Shown one piece after another: positions 15,345-23,304 of a stretch of DNA of 35,118 nucleotides. The stretch is taken from assembly GCA_964387795.1 (NCBI GenBank), contig CAYLYP010000028.1, positions 1 through 35,118 of the forward strand, read 5' to 3'. The notes under the pieces were generated by a model. That model had not been told where the DNA came from. It saw only the letters and a program-made list of their open reading frames with translations, and searched no databases. The position numbers and the translations under genes are program-made. Source of the DNA: CAYLYP01 sp964387795. Lineage in GTDB: Bacteria; Bacteroidota; Bacteroidia; Bacteroidales; UBA7960. Numbering within the stretch: position 1 is the stretch's first letter; the number at the start of each line of letters is the position of its first letter.

Positions 15345-16592
15345 TTAAGTATTCGCACGAATTGCTTCTACCGGGTCGAGCTTTGAAGCCATAAAGGCCG
15401 GTATGAAGCCTGAAATTAAACCAATAATAACCGATACATTAATACCGGTAAGGATATTTCCAAGTGTAAGGGGCAGTTCAAAATCGAGAGCAGAGGAAGC
15501 AATAAGAGTCCCTATAAACACGATAAACAGTCCTAACAAACCCCCGATAAGGCTAAGAAAAACGGCTTCAAAAAGAAACTGGAGCAGGATAAAATATTTA
15601 CGGGCTCCCAGGGCTTTTTGAATACCTATTATCGTAGTCCTTTCTTTAACAGATACAAACATGATATTAGCTATACCAAAGCCGCCAACCAGAATTGAAA
15701 ATCCGCCTATTATCCAACCAGCAACCGCCAGGACGCTGAAAATGCTTTCAAAACCCTTTGTGAGAAGGCTGCTTTCATTAAGGGCAAAATTATCTTCAGC
15801 AGAAGGCTTAAGCCTTCTTATTGAACGCATTGCACCGGTAAGTTCACTTTTTAATTGTTCGTTCGATACCCCGGGCCTGGCTTTTGCCATGATATTGGGA
15901 TTATATTGCTCGCTGTTTATGTCGAACAAGCTTTGGGCAAAACTCACAGGGATCACAATTACATCATCGTGACTATCACTGAATGGATCCTGTCCTTCTT
16001 TGCTAAAAACACCAATGACGGAGGCTTTTCTTCCAAAAATCTTTATTGTTTTTCCTATAGGGGAAGTGTCAAAAAACAGATTTGATGCTATTTGGTTTCC
16101 TATGAGGGCAACGTTTCTTCCTCCCGAAAGCTCGGCTGGGGAAAAATATCTGCCTTCATCGAATTCAAAGGCCCTGACTTTATCATAATCATCCGAAACG
16201 GCAAAAATAAAGGTATTTGATATGTTTCGGTTCAGATATTCAACAGTAGTTGAACCTGAGGCCATGAACACTACTGTTTCAATTACATCTGTACGCCTGA
16301 CAAGCTCCTGGGCTTCTTTAATCTGAGGCACAGGTCGGTTTACATATTCCCACCAGGCATAATCTGCTCCAAAACTCCAGGGCCATTTTTGAATAAAAAC
16401 AACGTTATCGCCTAATGATTCAATGCTTGTCCTGATTTTGCTTTCCATCGAATCTACAATTGTGAAAACTGTAATTATGGCAAAAATCCCAATGGTAATG
16501 CCCAATAGCGTAAGGAAAGTACGCATCTTATTTGCCAGCATGGAGCTGATAGCAAATTGGATACTCTCTTTAAACAATTTAACAAAAAGCAT
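15345..16592 (-). CDS. MacB/FtsX-type ABC transporter permease
   Basis: A 415-residue permease. The N-terminal amphipathic region and first membrane helix (about residues 10-45, SSMLANKMRTFLTLLGITIGI) lead into a periplasmic MacB-like domain (about 46-275). Three C-terminal helices form the FtsX core (about 285-410), with GGFGIANIMFVSVKERTTII and GIQKALGARKYFIL split across the cytoplasmic loop, and it ends with the typical FMASKLDPVEAIRA. Such permeases pair with a LolD/MacB-type ATPase for lipoprotein, peptide or drug export, or for mechanotransmission. None is adjacent: the ATPase upstream is of MlaF type. It probably uses an ATPase encoded elsewhere. A gap of 103 bp separates it from mlaF. 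Confidence 0.88.
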   Translation of the reverse strand: MLFVKLFKESIQFAISSMLANKMRTFLTLLGITIGIFAIITVFTIVDSMESKIRTSIESLGDNVVFIQKWPWSFGADYAWWEYVNRPVPQIKEAQELVRRTDVIETVVFMASGSTTVEYLNRNISNTFIFAVSDDYDKVRAFEFDEGRYFSPAELSGGRNVALIGNQIASNLFFDTSPIGKTIKIFGRKASVIGVFSKEGQDPFSDSHDDVIVIPVSFAQSLFDINSEQYNPNIMAKARPGVSNEQLKSELTGAMRSIRRLKPSAEDNFALNESSLLTKGFESIFSVLAVAGWIIGGFSILVGGFGIANIMFVSVKERTTIIGIQKALGARKYFILLQFLFEAVFLSLIGGLLGLFIVFIGTLIASSALDFELPLTLGNILTGINVSVIIGLISGFIPAFMASKLDPVEAIRANT

Positions 16593-16695
16593 TGTTTCAG
16601 GGCATTAATGTTAATACTAGATTTTTAATCCGAAAACACCAATTAAAAGACAACAAAAAATGAAGGAATAAGTTTATGTCAAAAATGACCATTGT

Positions 16696-17442
16696 TTATT
16701 TTTTTAACCTTCTTAAGAGTTCAGAAGCATAAACGAATTCATTGAGCTCTTTGTTGTCAGTATTAAGGATTTGATTTTTATCTCCTTCCCACCATAAATA
16801 ACCCTGATGGATAAAAGCGATTTTATCGCCAATTTCAATCACAGAATTCATATCATGGGTATTGATGATAGTGGTCATATTCAGCTCTTCTGTAATTTCG
16901 CTGATCAGGTTATCAATAACAATAGCTGTTTTTGGGTCAAGGCCTGAATTTGGTTCATCGCAGAAAAGGTAATTGGGCTTATTTGAAATTGCCCTGGCAA
17001 TGGCTACCCTTTTTTTCATGCCACCACTCAACTCAGCCGGGTAAAGTTTATTGCAGTTTTCGAGGTTTACCCTATTGAGGCAAAAGTTTGCCCTGTCAAT
17101 TTTTTCTTCTTTCGTCATGTTTGTAAACATCGAAAGAGGGAAGATAATATTTTCTTCAACTGTAAGCGAATCAAACAATGCACCTCCCTGGAACAGCATT
17201 CCTATTTCCTGCCTCAGCTTTTTTCGCATTTCGTGTTCCATAGAGGAAAAAGCCCTGTCGTCATAATAGATTTCCCCTTGTTCCACTTTAAGAAGCCCAA
17301 CAAGGCATTTCATCAAAACGGTTTTTCCCGAACCGCTTTGTCCAATAATCAGGTTGTTTTTACCCTTTTCAAATTTAAAGGAAATACCATTTAGCACGTT
17401 GCGCCCTTCAAAAGCTTTAAAGACATTGTTAACTTCTATCAT
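16696..17442 (-). CDS. mlaF: ABC transporter ATPase of the Mla (phospholipid) type
   Basis: A 248-residue ATP-binding subunit. Walker A is GQSGSGKT (residues 34-41), the Q-loop is in LFQGGALFDSLTVEENI, the signature is LSGGMKKRVAIARAI, Walker B is YLFCDEPNSGLDP and the switch His is in INTHDMNSV. The phrase GALFDSLTVEENI and the DEPNSGLDP box are characteristic of the MlaF branch. It should energise the MlaE permease encoded immediately upstream, moving phospholipids between inner and outer membranes. The two genes overlap by 4 nt (ATGA), so translation is coupled. Confidence 0.88.
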   Translation of the reverse strand: MIEVNNVFKAFEGRNVLNGISFKFEKGKNNLIIGQSGSGKTVLMKCLVGLLKVEQGEIYYDDRAFSSMEHEMRKKLRQEIGMLFQGGALFDSLTVEENIIFPLSMFTNMTKEEKIDRANFCLNRVNLENCNKLYPAELSGGMKKRVAIARAISNKPNYLFCDEPNSGLDPKTAIVIDNLISEITEELNMTTIINTHDMNSVIEIGDKIAFIHQGYLWWEGDKNQILNTDNKELNEFVYASELLRRLKK

Positions 17443-18179
17443 GACAGCAGGAGTTGGGTAAGGATGAGGTTAAACAATATAATAAATATAGAACTCATAA
17501 CAACAGCTTTGGTGCTCGATTGTCCTACCTCGAGCGCCCCACCTTTTGTATGATAACCATAGAATCCGGAGATTGAAGTAATCAAAAATGCAAATACTAT
17601 TGTTTTAATCACTGAGTATAAGATGTCGTATGGGGAGAATTCAAATTGAATACCGTATAGGAAATGTTGAATCGGAACAACATTTGTTAGTATTGAAGCA
17701 AGCCATCCGCCCCAAACACCTAAGAACATAGAAAGGATAACCAGGAAAGGATTAACAATCATCGAAGCAACAACTTTAGGAAGGATCAGATAGCCCGCTG
17801 AGTTGATTCCCATAATTTCGAGGGCATCAATTTGTTCAGTGACCCTCATTGTGCCTATTTCACTGGCAATCCGGGATCCAACCTTGCCTGCAAGGATAAG
17901 ACTGACAATTGTTGGGGAGAATTCAAGAATAATAGATTGCCTGGTTGCAAATCCAACGGCATACATTGGTAAGAAAGGGCTATCGGTATTGAAAGCTGTT
18001 TGAATTGTTACCACCGCACCCATAAATACAGATATAATTGCCACAATGCCTAAGGAATCAACTCCCAGGTTGTCCATTTCGACAACAATCTGTTTGCGAT
18101 AGATAGAAGCTTTTTCGGGTTTTTGCAATACGACCTTCATTAATTGGAGGTATCGGCCCAAGGTATATAGAATTTGCAT
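17439..18179 (-). CDS. mlaE: MlaE-family ABC permease
   Basis: A 246-residue integral membrane protein of the MlaE (DUF140) family. It has five or six hydrophobic segments and the family hallmarks IISVFMGAVVTIQTA, LAGKVGSRIASEIGTMRVTEQIDALEIMG (split here in two readable halves around residue 120) and FLITSISGFYGY. The EQIDALEIMG coupling-helix motif is diagnostic. It would form the transmembrane part of an intermembrane lipid transporter with MlaF. An MCE-domain MlaD partner, usual for the system, is not in the operon or the window. It is the first gene of a minus-strand run that continues to gpmI. Confidence 0.9.
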   Translation of the reverse strand: MQILYTLGRYLQLMKVVLQKPEKASIYRKQIVVEMDNLGVDSLGIVAIISVFMGAVVTIQTAFNTDSPFLPMYAVGFATRQSIILEFSPTIVSLILAGKVGSRIASEIGTMRVTEQIDALEIMGINSAGYLILPKVVASMIVNPFLVILSMFLGVWGGWLASILTNVVPIQHFLYGIQFEFSPYDILYSVIKTIVFAFLITSISGFYGYHTKGGALEVGQSSTKAVVMSSIFIILFNLILTQLLLS

Positions 18180-18243
18180 GCCTCAAATCGTTTATTGCGA
18201 AATTACGCATAATTTGGGTATGGAGGTTAAATTAAACAAATTA

Positions 18244-18277
18244 TTGGTTCGTTAGCTGGTTAATTTTATTAATTTTG
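18244..18277 (+). promoter_or_regulatory. Promoter of the small lipoprotein-SprT operon
   Basis: TTG (18244-18246) and TAATTTTG (18270-18277) are 23 nt apart, near the upper limit for Bacteroidota promoters. The -7 element lies 20 bp before the lipoprotein ATG. Confidence 0.45.
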
Positions 18278-18297
18278 GCATAAGAAAAGTAAGCAAA

Positions 18298-18471
18298 ATG
18301 TGCAGGAAAAAATCCATAAGCATGTTGATTTTATTGGTGTTATGTGGTCTTGTTCTTGCAACAGCCTCCTGTAGTACAACACGAAAGAGGAAGCGTTGCG
18401 ATTGTCCGACCTGGAGCTATCATCCAATAAAAGAGAACCCTCAAACTATGAATCATGCCCCAGGAGTTTGA
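18298..18471 (+). CDS. Small lipoprotein with a CDCPTW motif
   Basis: A 57-residue predicted lipoprotein. The basic start MCRKK leads to a hydrophobic stretch and a lipobox (LATASC, lipidated Cys25). The mature part is about 33 residues: a very basic RKRKR run and then CDCPTWS. Tiny lipoproteins with a basic run and a Cys-x-Cys-Pro motif are, to my recollection, recurrent in Bacteroidota, without a known role. The two cysteines and Pro-Trp could bind a metal or a partner. The stop overlaps the SprT-like gene by 17 bp, so the two form an operon. It has its own promoter-like element. Confidence 0.7.
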   Translation: MCRKKSISMLILLVLCGLVLATASCSTTRKRKRCDCPTWSYHPIKENPQTMNHAPGV

Positions 18472-19123
18472 GCGGATACTTGCCAGATATCTTCCAACGA
18501 ATACAGTACCACAAGTGGCACAATGGATTTCTTTGTACAAAATTCAACTAAAGATAACAAAGAAAAGAAGCACTAAGCTTGGTGATTACAGGGCTCCTGT
18601 TCAGGCAAACAAAGTTCACAAGATAACAATTAACGGGGATTTAAATCCTTATGCATTTTTGTTTGTTTTTATGCATGAACTGGCTCATTTGATTGTATGG
18701 TTAGAACATGGACATAAACACAGCCCCCATGGAACAGCATGGAAAAATGCTTTTTCAGGCTTATTGTTGTTTGCATTGGGCAAGAATTTTTTTCCAAATG
18801 ACCTTGTAACCGAAATAGCTCATTTTTCACAACATATACAGGCCAGCGGACTGGGAAATCCTTCTCTGCTCAGAGCATTCAGAAGGTATGACAGAAATCA
18901 TTCAGATTTATTATATTTGGAGGAACTTCCTGATAAGAGCTTCTTTGGGCTTCCCGATGGCAGGTTGTTCCAGAAAGGGCCTCAGCTCAGAAAGCGCTTC
19001 AGGTGCCAATGCATGAAAACAGGGCGTTTTTATTTGTTTCACCCCATGGCAGGCGTTATTAAAAAAGAAAATCTTACTTTTGCCGAAAATGGCTTGAACC
19101 ATGTTGAGTTGATACCTACCTAA
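18455..19123 (+). CDS. SprT-like zinc metalloprotease domain protein
   Basis: A 222-residue soluble protein with a zincin motif HELAH (residues 74-78) followed by HKHSPHGTAWK; His92 of the HG-x-x-W turn is the likely third ligand. This is the SprT-like pattern. The N-terminal 60 residues form the helix and strand region before the active site. The C-terminal part (FRCQCMKTGRFYLFHPMAG) has only CxC and no complete four-cysteine zinc ribbon, though many SprT relatives have one. SprT-like domains in eukaryotes (SPRTN) cut DNA-protein crosslinks; bacterial members are uncharacterised. It starts inside the end of the small lipoprotein gene. Confidence 0.8.
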   Translation: MPQEFERILARYLPTNTVPQVAQWISLYKIQLKITKKRSTKLGDYRAPVQANKVHKITINGDLNPYAFLFVFMHELAHLIVWLEHGHKHSPHGTAWKNAFSGLLLFALGKNFFPNDLVTEIAHFSQHIQASGLGNPSLLRAFRRYDRNHSDLLYLEELPDKSFFGLPDGRLFQKGPQLRKRFRCQCMKTGRFYLFHPMAGVIKKENLTFAENGLNHVELIPT

Positions 19124-19210
19124 GCCCAATACAGGGACTCTAAGGGAGGTAGTATTTATAACTATTGGTTTTTGCGTTTTTAAAACTGAACCAAAAAACT
19201 ACAGAAGATA

Positions 19211-20302
19211 ATGAATAAAAACCACTATTGTGTAATAATGGCAGGAGGCGTTGGAACAAGGTTTTGGCCAATGAGCCGATTTGCACACCCTAAACAGTTT
19301 ATTGATGTTCTGGGTGTGGGAAAAACCCTTATACGTCAGACCTATGATCGCTTCCTGAATGTTTGCCCGCCTGAGAATATCTATATTGTAACAAATAAGA
19401 TTTATAAACAACTGATTTTAGAGCAGATACCCGGCATAAGCGAAGCGCAGATATTATGTGAGCCCATGCGGAAAAACACAGCACCATGTATTGCCTATGC
19501 CTGTTATAAAATCGGGCAGATGAACCCCAATGCCCAGATTGTTGTTGCCCCTAGCGATCATGTCATCTTAAAGGAAGATGTATTTACTGATATTATAAAT
19601 TCGGGATTAAAAGCTGCCATTGACCATGACTGGCTTATTACATTAGGGATACAGCCCAGCAGGCCTGATACTGGCTATGGGTATATCCAGTATAATCCTG
19701 ATTTTCTTTATCCTGCTGAAAAAAGGCTTAAAAAAGTAAAGACTTTTACCGAAAAACCGGCACTCGAAATGGCAGAGTCTTTCCTTAAAAGTGGTGATTT
19801 TTTATGGAACAGTGGTATTTTTATCTGGTCATTTAATTCAATTTCAAAGGCTTTTGAAAAGCATGACCCTGAGATGAATTATTTCTTTCAGGAGGACATG
19901 AGCAAATACAACAGCCCTGAAGAAAACAATTATATCACTTTGGCATACGCTTCATGTAAAAGCATTTCTATTGATTATGCTGTGATGGAGAAAGCCGAAA
20001 ATGTATATGTTATGTGTTCCGATTTTGGCTGGAGTGATTTGGGGACATGGGGCTCCCTTTATGAAATCAGGCCAAAAGATGAGAATGAAAACGCCCTGAT
20101 TGGCAAAAATGTCATTCTTTATGATACAAAAAACTGCATCATTAATATGCCAAACGATAAACTTGTAGTTTTGCATGGCCTTGAAGACTACATAGTGGCC
20201 GAATCAGATAACATCCTGCTTGTTTGTAAGAAAAATGACGAACAACAAATCAGGAAGTTTGTTAATGATGTAAAACTCCTTAAAGGCGATGACTTTGTTT
20301 AA
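19211..20302 (+). CDS. manC: Mannose-1-phosphate guanylyltransferase
   Basis: A 363-residue nucleotidyltransferase that makes GDP-mannose from mannose-1-phosphate and GTP, feeding polysaccharide, GDP-fucose and glycoprotein pathways. The signature loop is IMAGGVGTRFWPMSR (about residues 9-23) with the HPKQF motif just after it. Further motifs are EPMRKNTAPCIAYA, VVAPSDH (sugar-phosphate and Mg site), TGYGYIQY, KVKTFTEKP, FLWNSGIFIW, and SIDYAVMEKAENVYV. The C-terminus ends at about the left-handed helix and lacks the phosphomannose isomerase domain of the bifunctional type (about 470 residues). It lies 30 bp before the S46 peptidase gene. Confidence 0.93.
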   Translation: MNKNHYCVIMAGGVGTRFWPMSRFAHPKQFIDVLGVGKTLIRQTYDRFLNVCPPENIYIVTNKIYKQLILEQIPGISEAQILCEPMRKNTAPCIAYACYKIGQMNPNAQIVVAPSDHVILKEDVFTDIINSGLKAAIDHDWLITLGIQPSRPDTGYGYIQYNPDFLYPAEKRLKKVKTFTEKPALEMAESFLKSGDFLWNSGIFIWSFNSISKAFEKHDPEMNYFFQEDMSKYNSPEENNYITLAYASCKSISIDYAVMEKAENVYVMCSDFGWSDLGTWGSLYEIRPKDENENALIGKNVILYDTKNCIINMPNDKLVVLHGLEDYIVAESDNILLVCKKNDEQQIRKFVNDVKLLKGDDFV

Positions 20303-20332
20303 AATTGATTTTAACCTCAAATAAACCAACAA

Positions 20333-22492
20333 ATGCAAAAAATGCGTAAATATGTTTTGATTTCGATGCTCTTGTTGATTGGTTTTTCACCAGCACTAAG
20401 AGCCGATGAAGGGATGTGGCTCCCTTTTATGATAAATAACATCCTTCATAAACAAATGAAGGAAAAAGGACTAAAACTCACACCTGAAGAGATTTATAGT
20501 GTGAACAAATCAAGTCTAAAAGATGCAGTAGTCCAGTTTGGTGGTGGATGTACCGGAGAGATTATCTCAAACCAGGGTTTGTTATTAACAAACCACCATT
20601 GTGGTTACGGGCAGATTCAGGAACATAGCTCTGTTGAACACAACTACCTTGAAGATGGTTTTTGGGCAATGAGCCTCGAAGAAGAGCTCCCAAATCCAGG
20701 CCTTACTGTTTCATTTTTAGTAAGGGTTGATGATGTAAGCAGCCGTATGCAAGGGGTTGTGAAACCTGAGATGAGCGAGATGGAACGTATGGGCGCCATG
20801 CGTAAGGAAAGCCAGATTATCGTAAAAGAAGCTACTGAGGGCACCCATTACAATGCCCAGGTATCTGCTTTTTATGAAGGCAATGAGTATTACCTCTTTG
20901 TTTATGAAACATATAGGGATGTCCGTCTTGTAGGTGCTCCCCCTTCCTCAATCGGGAAGTTCGGCCATGATACCGACAACTGGATGTGGCCCCGTCATAC
21001 AGGTGACTTTAGTATGTTCAGGGTTTATACAGGTCCTGACGGTAAACCTGCTGATTATGCAAAAGAAAACATTCCCCTTAAACCTAAACACTTCCTCCCT
21101 ATCTCTATTAAAGGGGTTAAAGAAGGTGATTTTGCTATGACTATTGGTTATCCCGGAAGCACCGACAGATACCTTACTTCTTATGGCATTAACCTGAGCC
21201 TTGAACAAACTTATCCTGACAGGATAAAAATAAGAAAGAAAAAACTTGACATCATGATGGCTGAAATGGAAAAAGATGAAGCTGTCAGGATCCAGTACTC
21301 TTCTAAACATGCCGGTATAGCCAATTATTGGAAAAACTTTATTGGAATGAAACGTGGCCTTGAAAAACTTAATGTTGCTGCCGACAAAAAAGTGCAGGAA
21401 GATAAGTTCCAGGCTTGGGTAAAACAAAGCCCAGAACGTGTTACTGAATATGGTACTGTTATCAATGACTTAAAAGATGCGTATGCAGGGGTTAAGCCAT
21501 ACAGCAAGCACAGGTATTATATGATTGAAGCATTTCTCTCAGGTCCTGAAGTAATCATGCTCGGAAGAACATTTGAGGGGCTTTCAAAACTTCTTAAAGA
21601 TAGTGCTGCTACCGAAGAAATTGCCAAAGAAGTTGAAGAACTGAAAGAAATTGCCAACAGTTTATATAAAGACTATTTCCAACCAATTGATAAGAACCTT
21701 TATGAAGCTATGTTCCAGATGGTAAAAGATGGTTTACCTGCTGAACAGTTGCCTGATATCTACAAAAGCATAGAGGAAAAGTATAATAACAATATGGCAA
21801 TGTATGCAGAGGATGTTTATAAAACATCAATTTTTGCAACCAAAGAGTCTCTAATGGCTTTTCTTGAAAACCCATCTGTTGAAAAGCTGGATAACGATCC
21901 TGTTATCATTGCCACGCGTTCAATCTGGGATAACTTTATAGCTATCAATAATGAGGCAAAACCCTATAATGAAAAGATTTCAAAATCCAGAAGGGCCTAT
22001 ATGAAAGGTTTGAGGGAAATGCAGCCTGATAAAGCATTCTATCCTGATGCCAATTTTACAATGAGGCTTTCTTATGGTACTGTTGGTGGATATAAACCTG
22101 CTGACGCAGTAGAGTATCATTACCTAACAACTCTAGCAGGTGTTATGGAAAAAGAAGATGCGGATAACTGGGAGTTTGTTGTTTCGCCAAAATTAAAAGA
22201 GCTCTATAATAAGAAAGATTATGGCCCTTATGGTGATGGCGATAACATGTATGTTTGCTTCCTGACCAACAATGATATCACTGGAGGAAACTCAGGCAGC
22301 CCTGTTATTGATGCAAAAGGGAACCTTATTGGTATTGCCTTTGATGGAAACTGGGAAGCTATGAGCGGGGACATCGCCTTCGAACATAAGCTTCAGAGAT
22401 GTATCAACATGGACATGAGATACTTCCTTTTCGTGTTGGATAAATATGCCGGCGCAAGGCATTTGCTTGAAGAGATAAAAATCATCAGGTAA
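20333..22492 (+). CDS. S46 family dipeptidyl-peptidase, DPP7 type
   Basis: A 719-residue secreted serine peptidase of family S46 that removes dipeptides from oligopeptides in the periplasm. A signal peptide covers about residues 1-24 (cleavage near ALRA-DEG). Catalytic elements are His89 (LLLTNHHCGYG), Asp in the region DTDNWMWPRHTGDFSMFRVY, and Ser654 (TGGNSGSPVID). Eighteen residues past the Ser is a Gly (AFDGNWEA). In Porphyromonas enzymes this position is Gly673 in DPP7 and Arg673 in DPP11, so this protein should prefer hydrophobic rather than acidic P1 residues. Its length is normal. An ATG three codons later (20342) is an equally possible start. The gene ends at a perfect terminator. 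Confidence 0.94.
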   Translation: MQKMRKYVLISMLLLIGFSPALRADEGMWLPFMINNILHKQMKEKGLKLTPEEIYSVNKSSLKDAVVQFGGGCTGEIISNQGLLLTNHHCGYGQIQEHSSVEHNYLEDGFWAMSLEEELPNPGLTVSFLVRVDDVSSRMQGVVKPEMSEMERMGAMRKESQIIVKEATEGTHYNAQVSAFYEGNEYYLFVYETYRDVRLVGAPPSSIGKFGHDTDNWMWPRHTGDFSMFRVYTGPDGKPADYAKENIPLKPKHFLPISIKGVKEGDFAMTIGYPGSTDRYLTSYGINLSLEQTYPDRIKIRKKKLDIMMAEMEKDEAVRIQYSSKHAGIANYWKNFIGMKRGLEKLNVAADKKVQEDKFQAWVKQSPERVTEYGTVINDLKDAYAGVKPYSKHRYYMIEAFLSGPEVIMLGRTFEGLSKLLKDSAATEEIAKEVEELKEIANSLYKDYFQPIDKNLYEAMFQMVKDGLPAEQLPDIYKSIEEKYNNNMAMYAEDVYKTSIFATKESLMAFLENPSVEKLDNDPVIIATRSIWDNFIAINNEAKPYNEKISKSRRAYMKGLREMQPDKAFYPDANFTMRLSYGTVGGYKPADAVEYHYLTTLAGVMEKEDADNWEFVVSPKLKELYNKKDYGPYGDGDNMYVCFLTNNDITGGNSGSPVIDAKGNLIGIAFDGNWEAMSGDIAFEHKLQRCINMDMRYFLFVLDKYAGARHLLEEIKIIR

Positions 22493-22509
22493 AATGTTTT
22501 ATAACAAAT

Positions 22510-22559
22510 AACCCATAAAAAAAGCCCGGAACATCTGTTCCGGGCTTTTTTTATGGGTT
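22510..22559. terminator. Perfect bidirectional terminator with a 24-bp stem
   Basis: The arms 22510-22533 and 22536-22559 are complementary at all 24 positions around a 2-nt TC spacer. The core is GCCCGGAACA with TGTTCCGGGC, flanked by a seven-base A-run and T-run, then AACCCAT and ATGGGTT. It closes the S46 peptidase gene on the plus strand and the response-regulator gene on the minus strand. Confidence 0.9.
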
Positions 22560-22580
22560 CATAAAAGCACAAAATGCTGT

Positions 22581-23294
22581 TTATTTTTTTGTAGTATCAT
22601 TAACAACAAGTTTAAAACCTTTGCCATGGACATTTAGGAGTTCTACATTGTCGTCTTCTTTAAGGTATTTCCTAAGTTTGGCAATGTAAACATCCATGCT
22701 GCGGGCATTGAAATAGTTGTCATCCAGCCAGATTTTGTTTAAGGCCAACGAACGGTCAAGAACGTCATTTGTCCTCTCGCAAAGCATTTTTAGTAATTGG
22801 GCTTCCTTAGATGTAAGTTTTTGTTCGTTGCCTTCAAAAGCAAGGATCTGACGTGAATAATCGAAGGAATATTTACCAAGAACAAAGAATGTTTTTTGGC
22901 TGTCACCGGTTCCATCAGGATTTGTACGACGGAATATGGCATTGATGCGAAGAAGGAGCTCTTCCATACTGAAAGGCTTTGTAAGGTAATCATCTGCCCC
23001 AATTTTAAGACCTTCAAGAATGTCTTCCTGAAGTGTTTTTGCAGTAAGGAAGAGAATTGGTATTTTTTTATCAATTTTCCTGATTTCCTTTGCAAGGGTA
23101 AAACCATCTTTGAGAGGCATCATCACATCAAGGATGCAGAAGTCGTATGTGTCTTTTTGATACGCTGAAAAGGCATCTACACCGTTGTTGCAAAGTTTAC
23201 AGGGGTATCCTTTAGCTTCGAGGTAAGCTTTCAGAATTGTGCCAAGATTGGGGTCATCCTCGGCAAGAAGAATTTTTATTTTGGTTTTTTCCAT
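22581..23294 (-). CDS. rprY: RprY-like OmpR-family response regulator
   Basis: A 237-residue response regulator. The receiver domain (about 1-122) has the acidic pair in LLAEDDPN, phosphoacceptor Asp56 (CILDVMMP), Thr84 (FLTAKT) and Lys106 (DDYLTKPFS). The C-terminal winged-helix domain (about 140-237) has LTSKEAQLLKMLCE, the recognition helix DDNYFNARSMDVYIAKLRK split over residues 192-210, and HGKGFKLVV. The DNYFNARSMDVYI stretch closely resembles Bacteroides fragilis RprY from memory. It follows the kinase gene by 10 bp. OmpR/PhoB-type domains bind direct repeats with about 10-11 nt spacing; such an array lies upstream of the kinase gene. Confidence 0.88.
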   Translation of the reverse strand: MEKTKIKILLAEDDPNLGTILKAYLEAKGYPCKLCNNGVDAFSAYQKDTYDFCILDVMMPLKDGFTLAKEIRKIDKKIPILFLTAKTLQEDILEGLKIGADDYLTKPFSMEELLLRINAIFRRTNPDGTGDSQKTFFVLGKYSFDYSRQILAFEGNEQKLTSKEAQLLKMLCERTNDVLDRSLALNKIWLDDNYFNARSMDVYIAKLRKYLKEDDNVELLNVHGKGFKLVVNDTTKK

Positions 23295-23304
23295 TGCCTA
23301 AAAT

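Noticed and set aside
15329..15358. GTG start extending GpmI by ten residues
   Set aside because: The ATG at 15328 puts the catalytic Asp and Ser at positions 12 and 62, as in characterised enzymes; the extension overlaps the permease gene.
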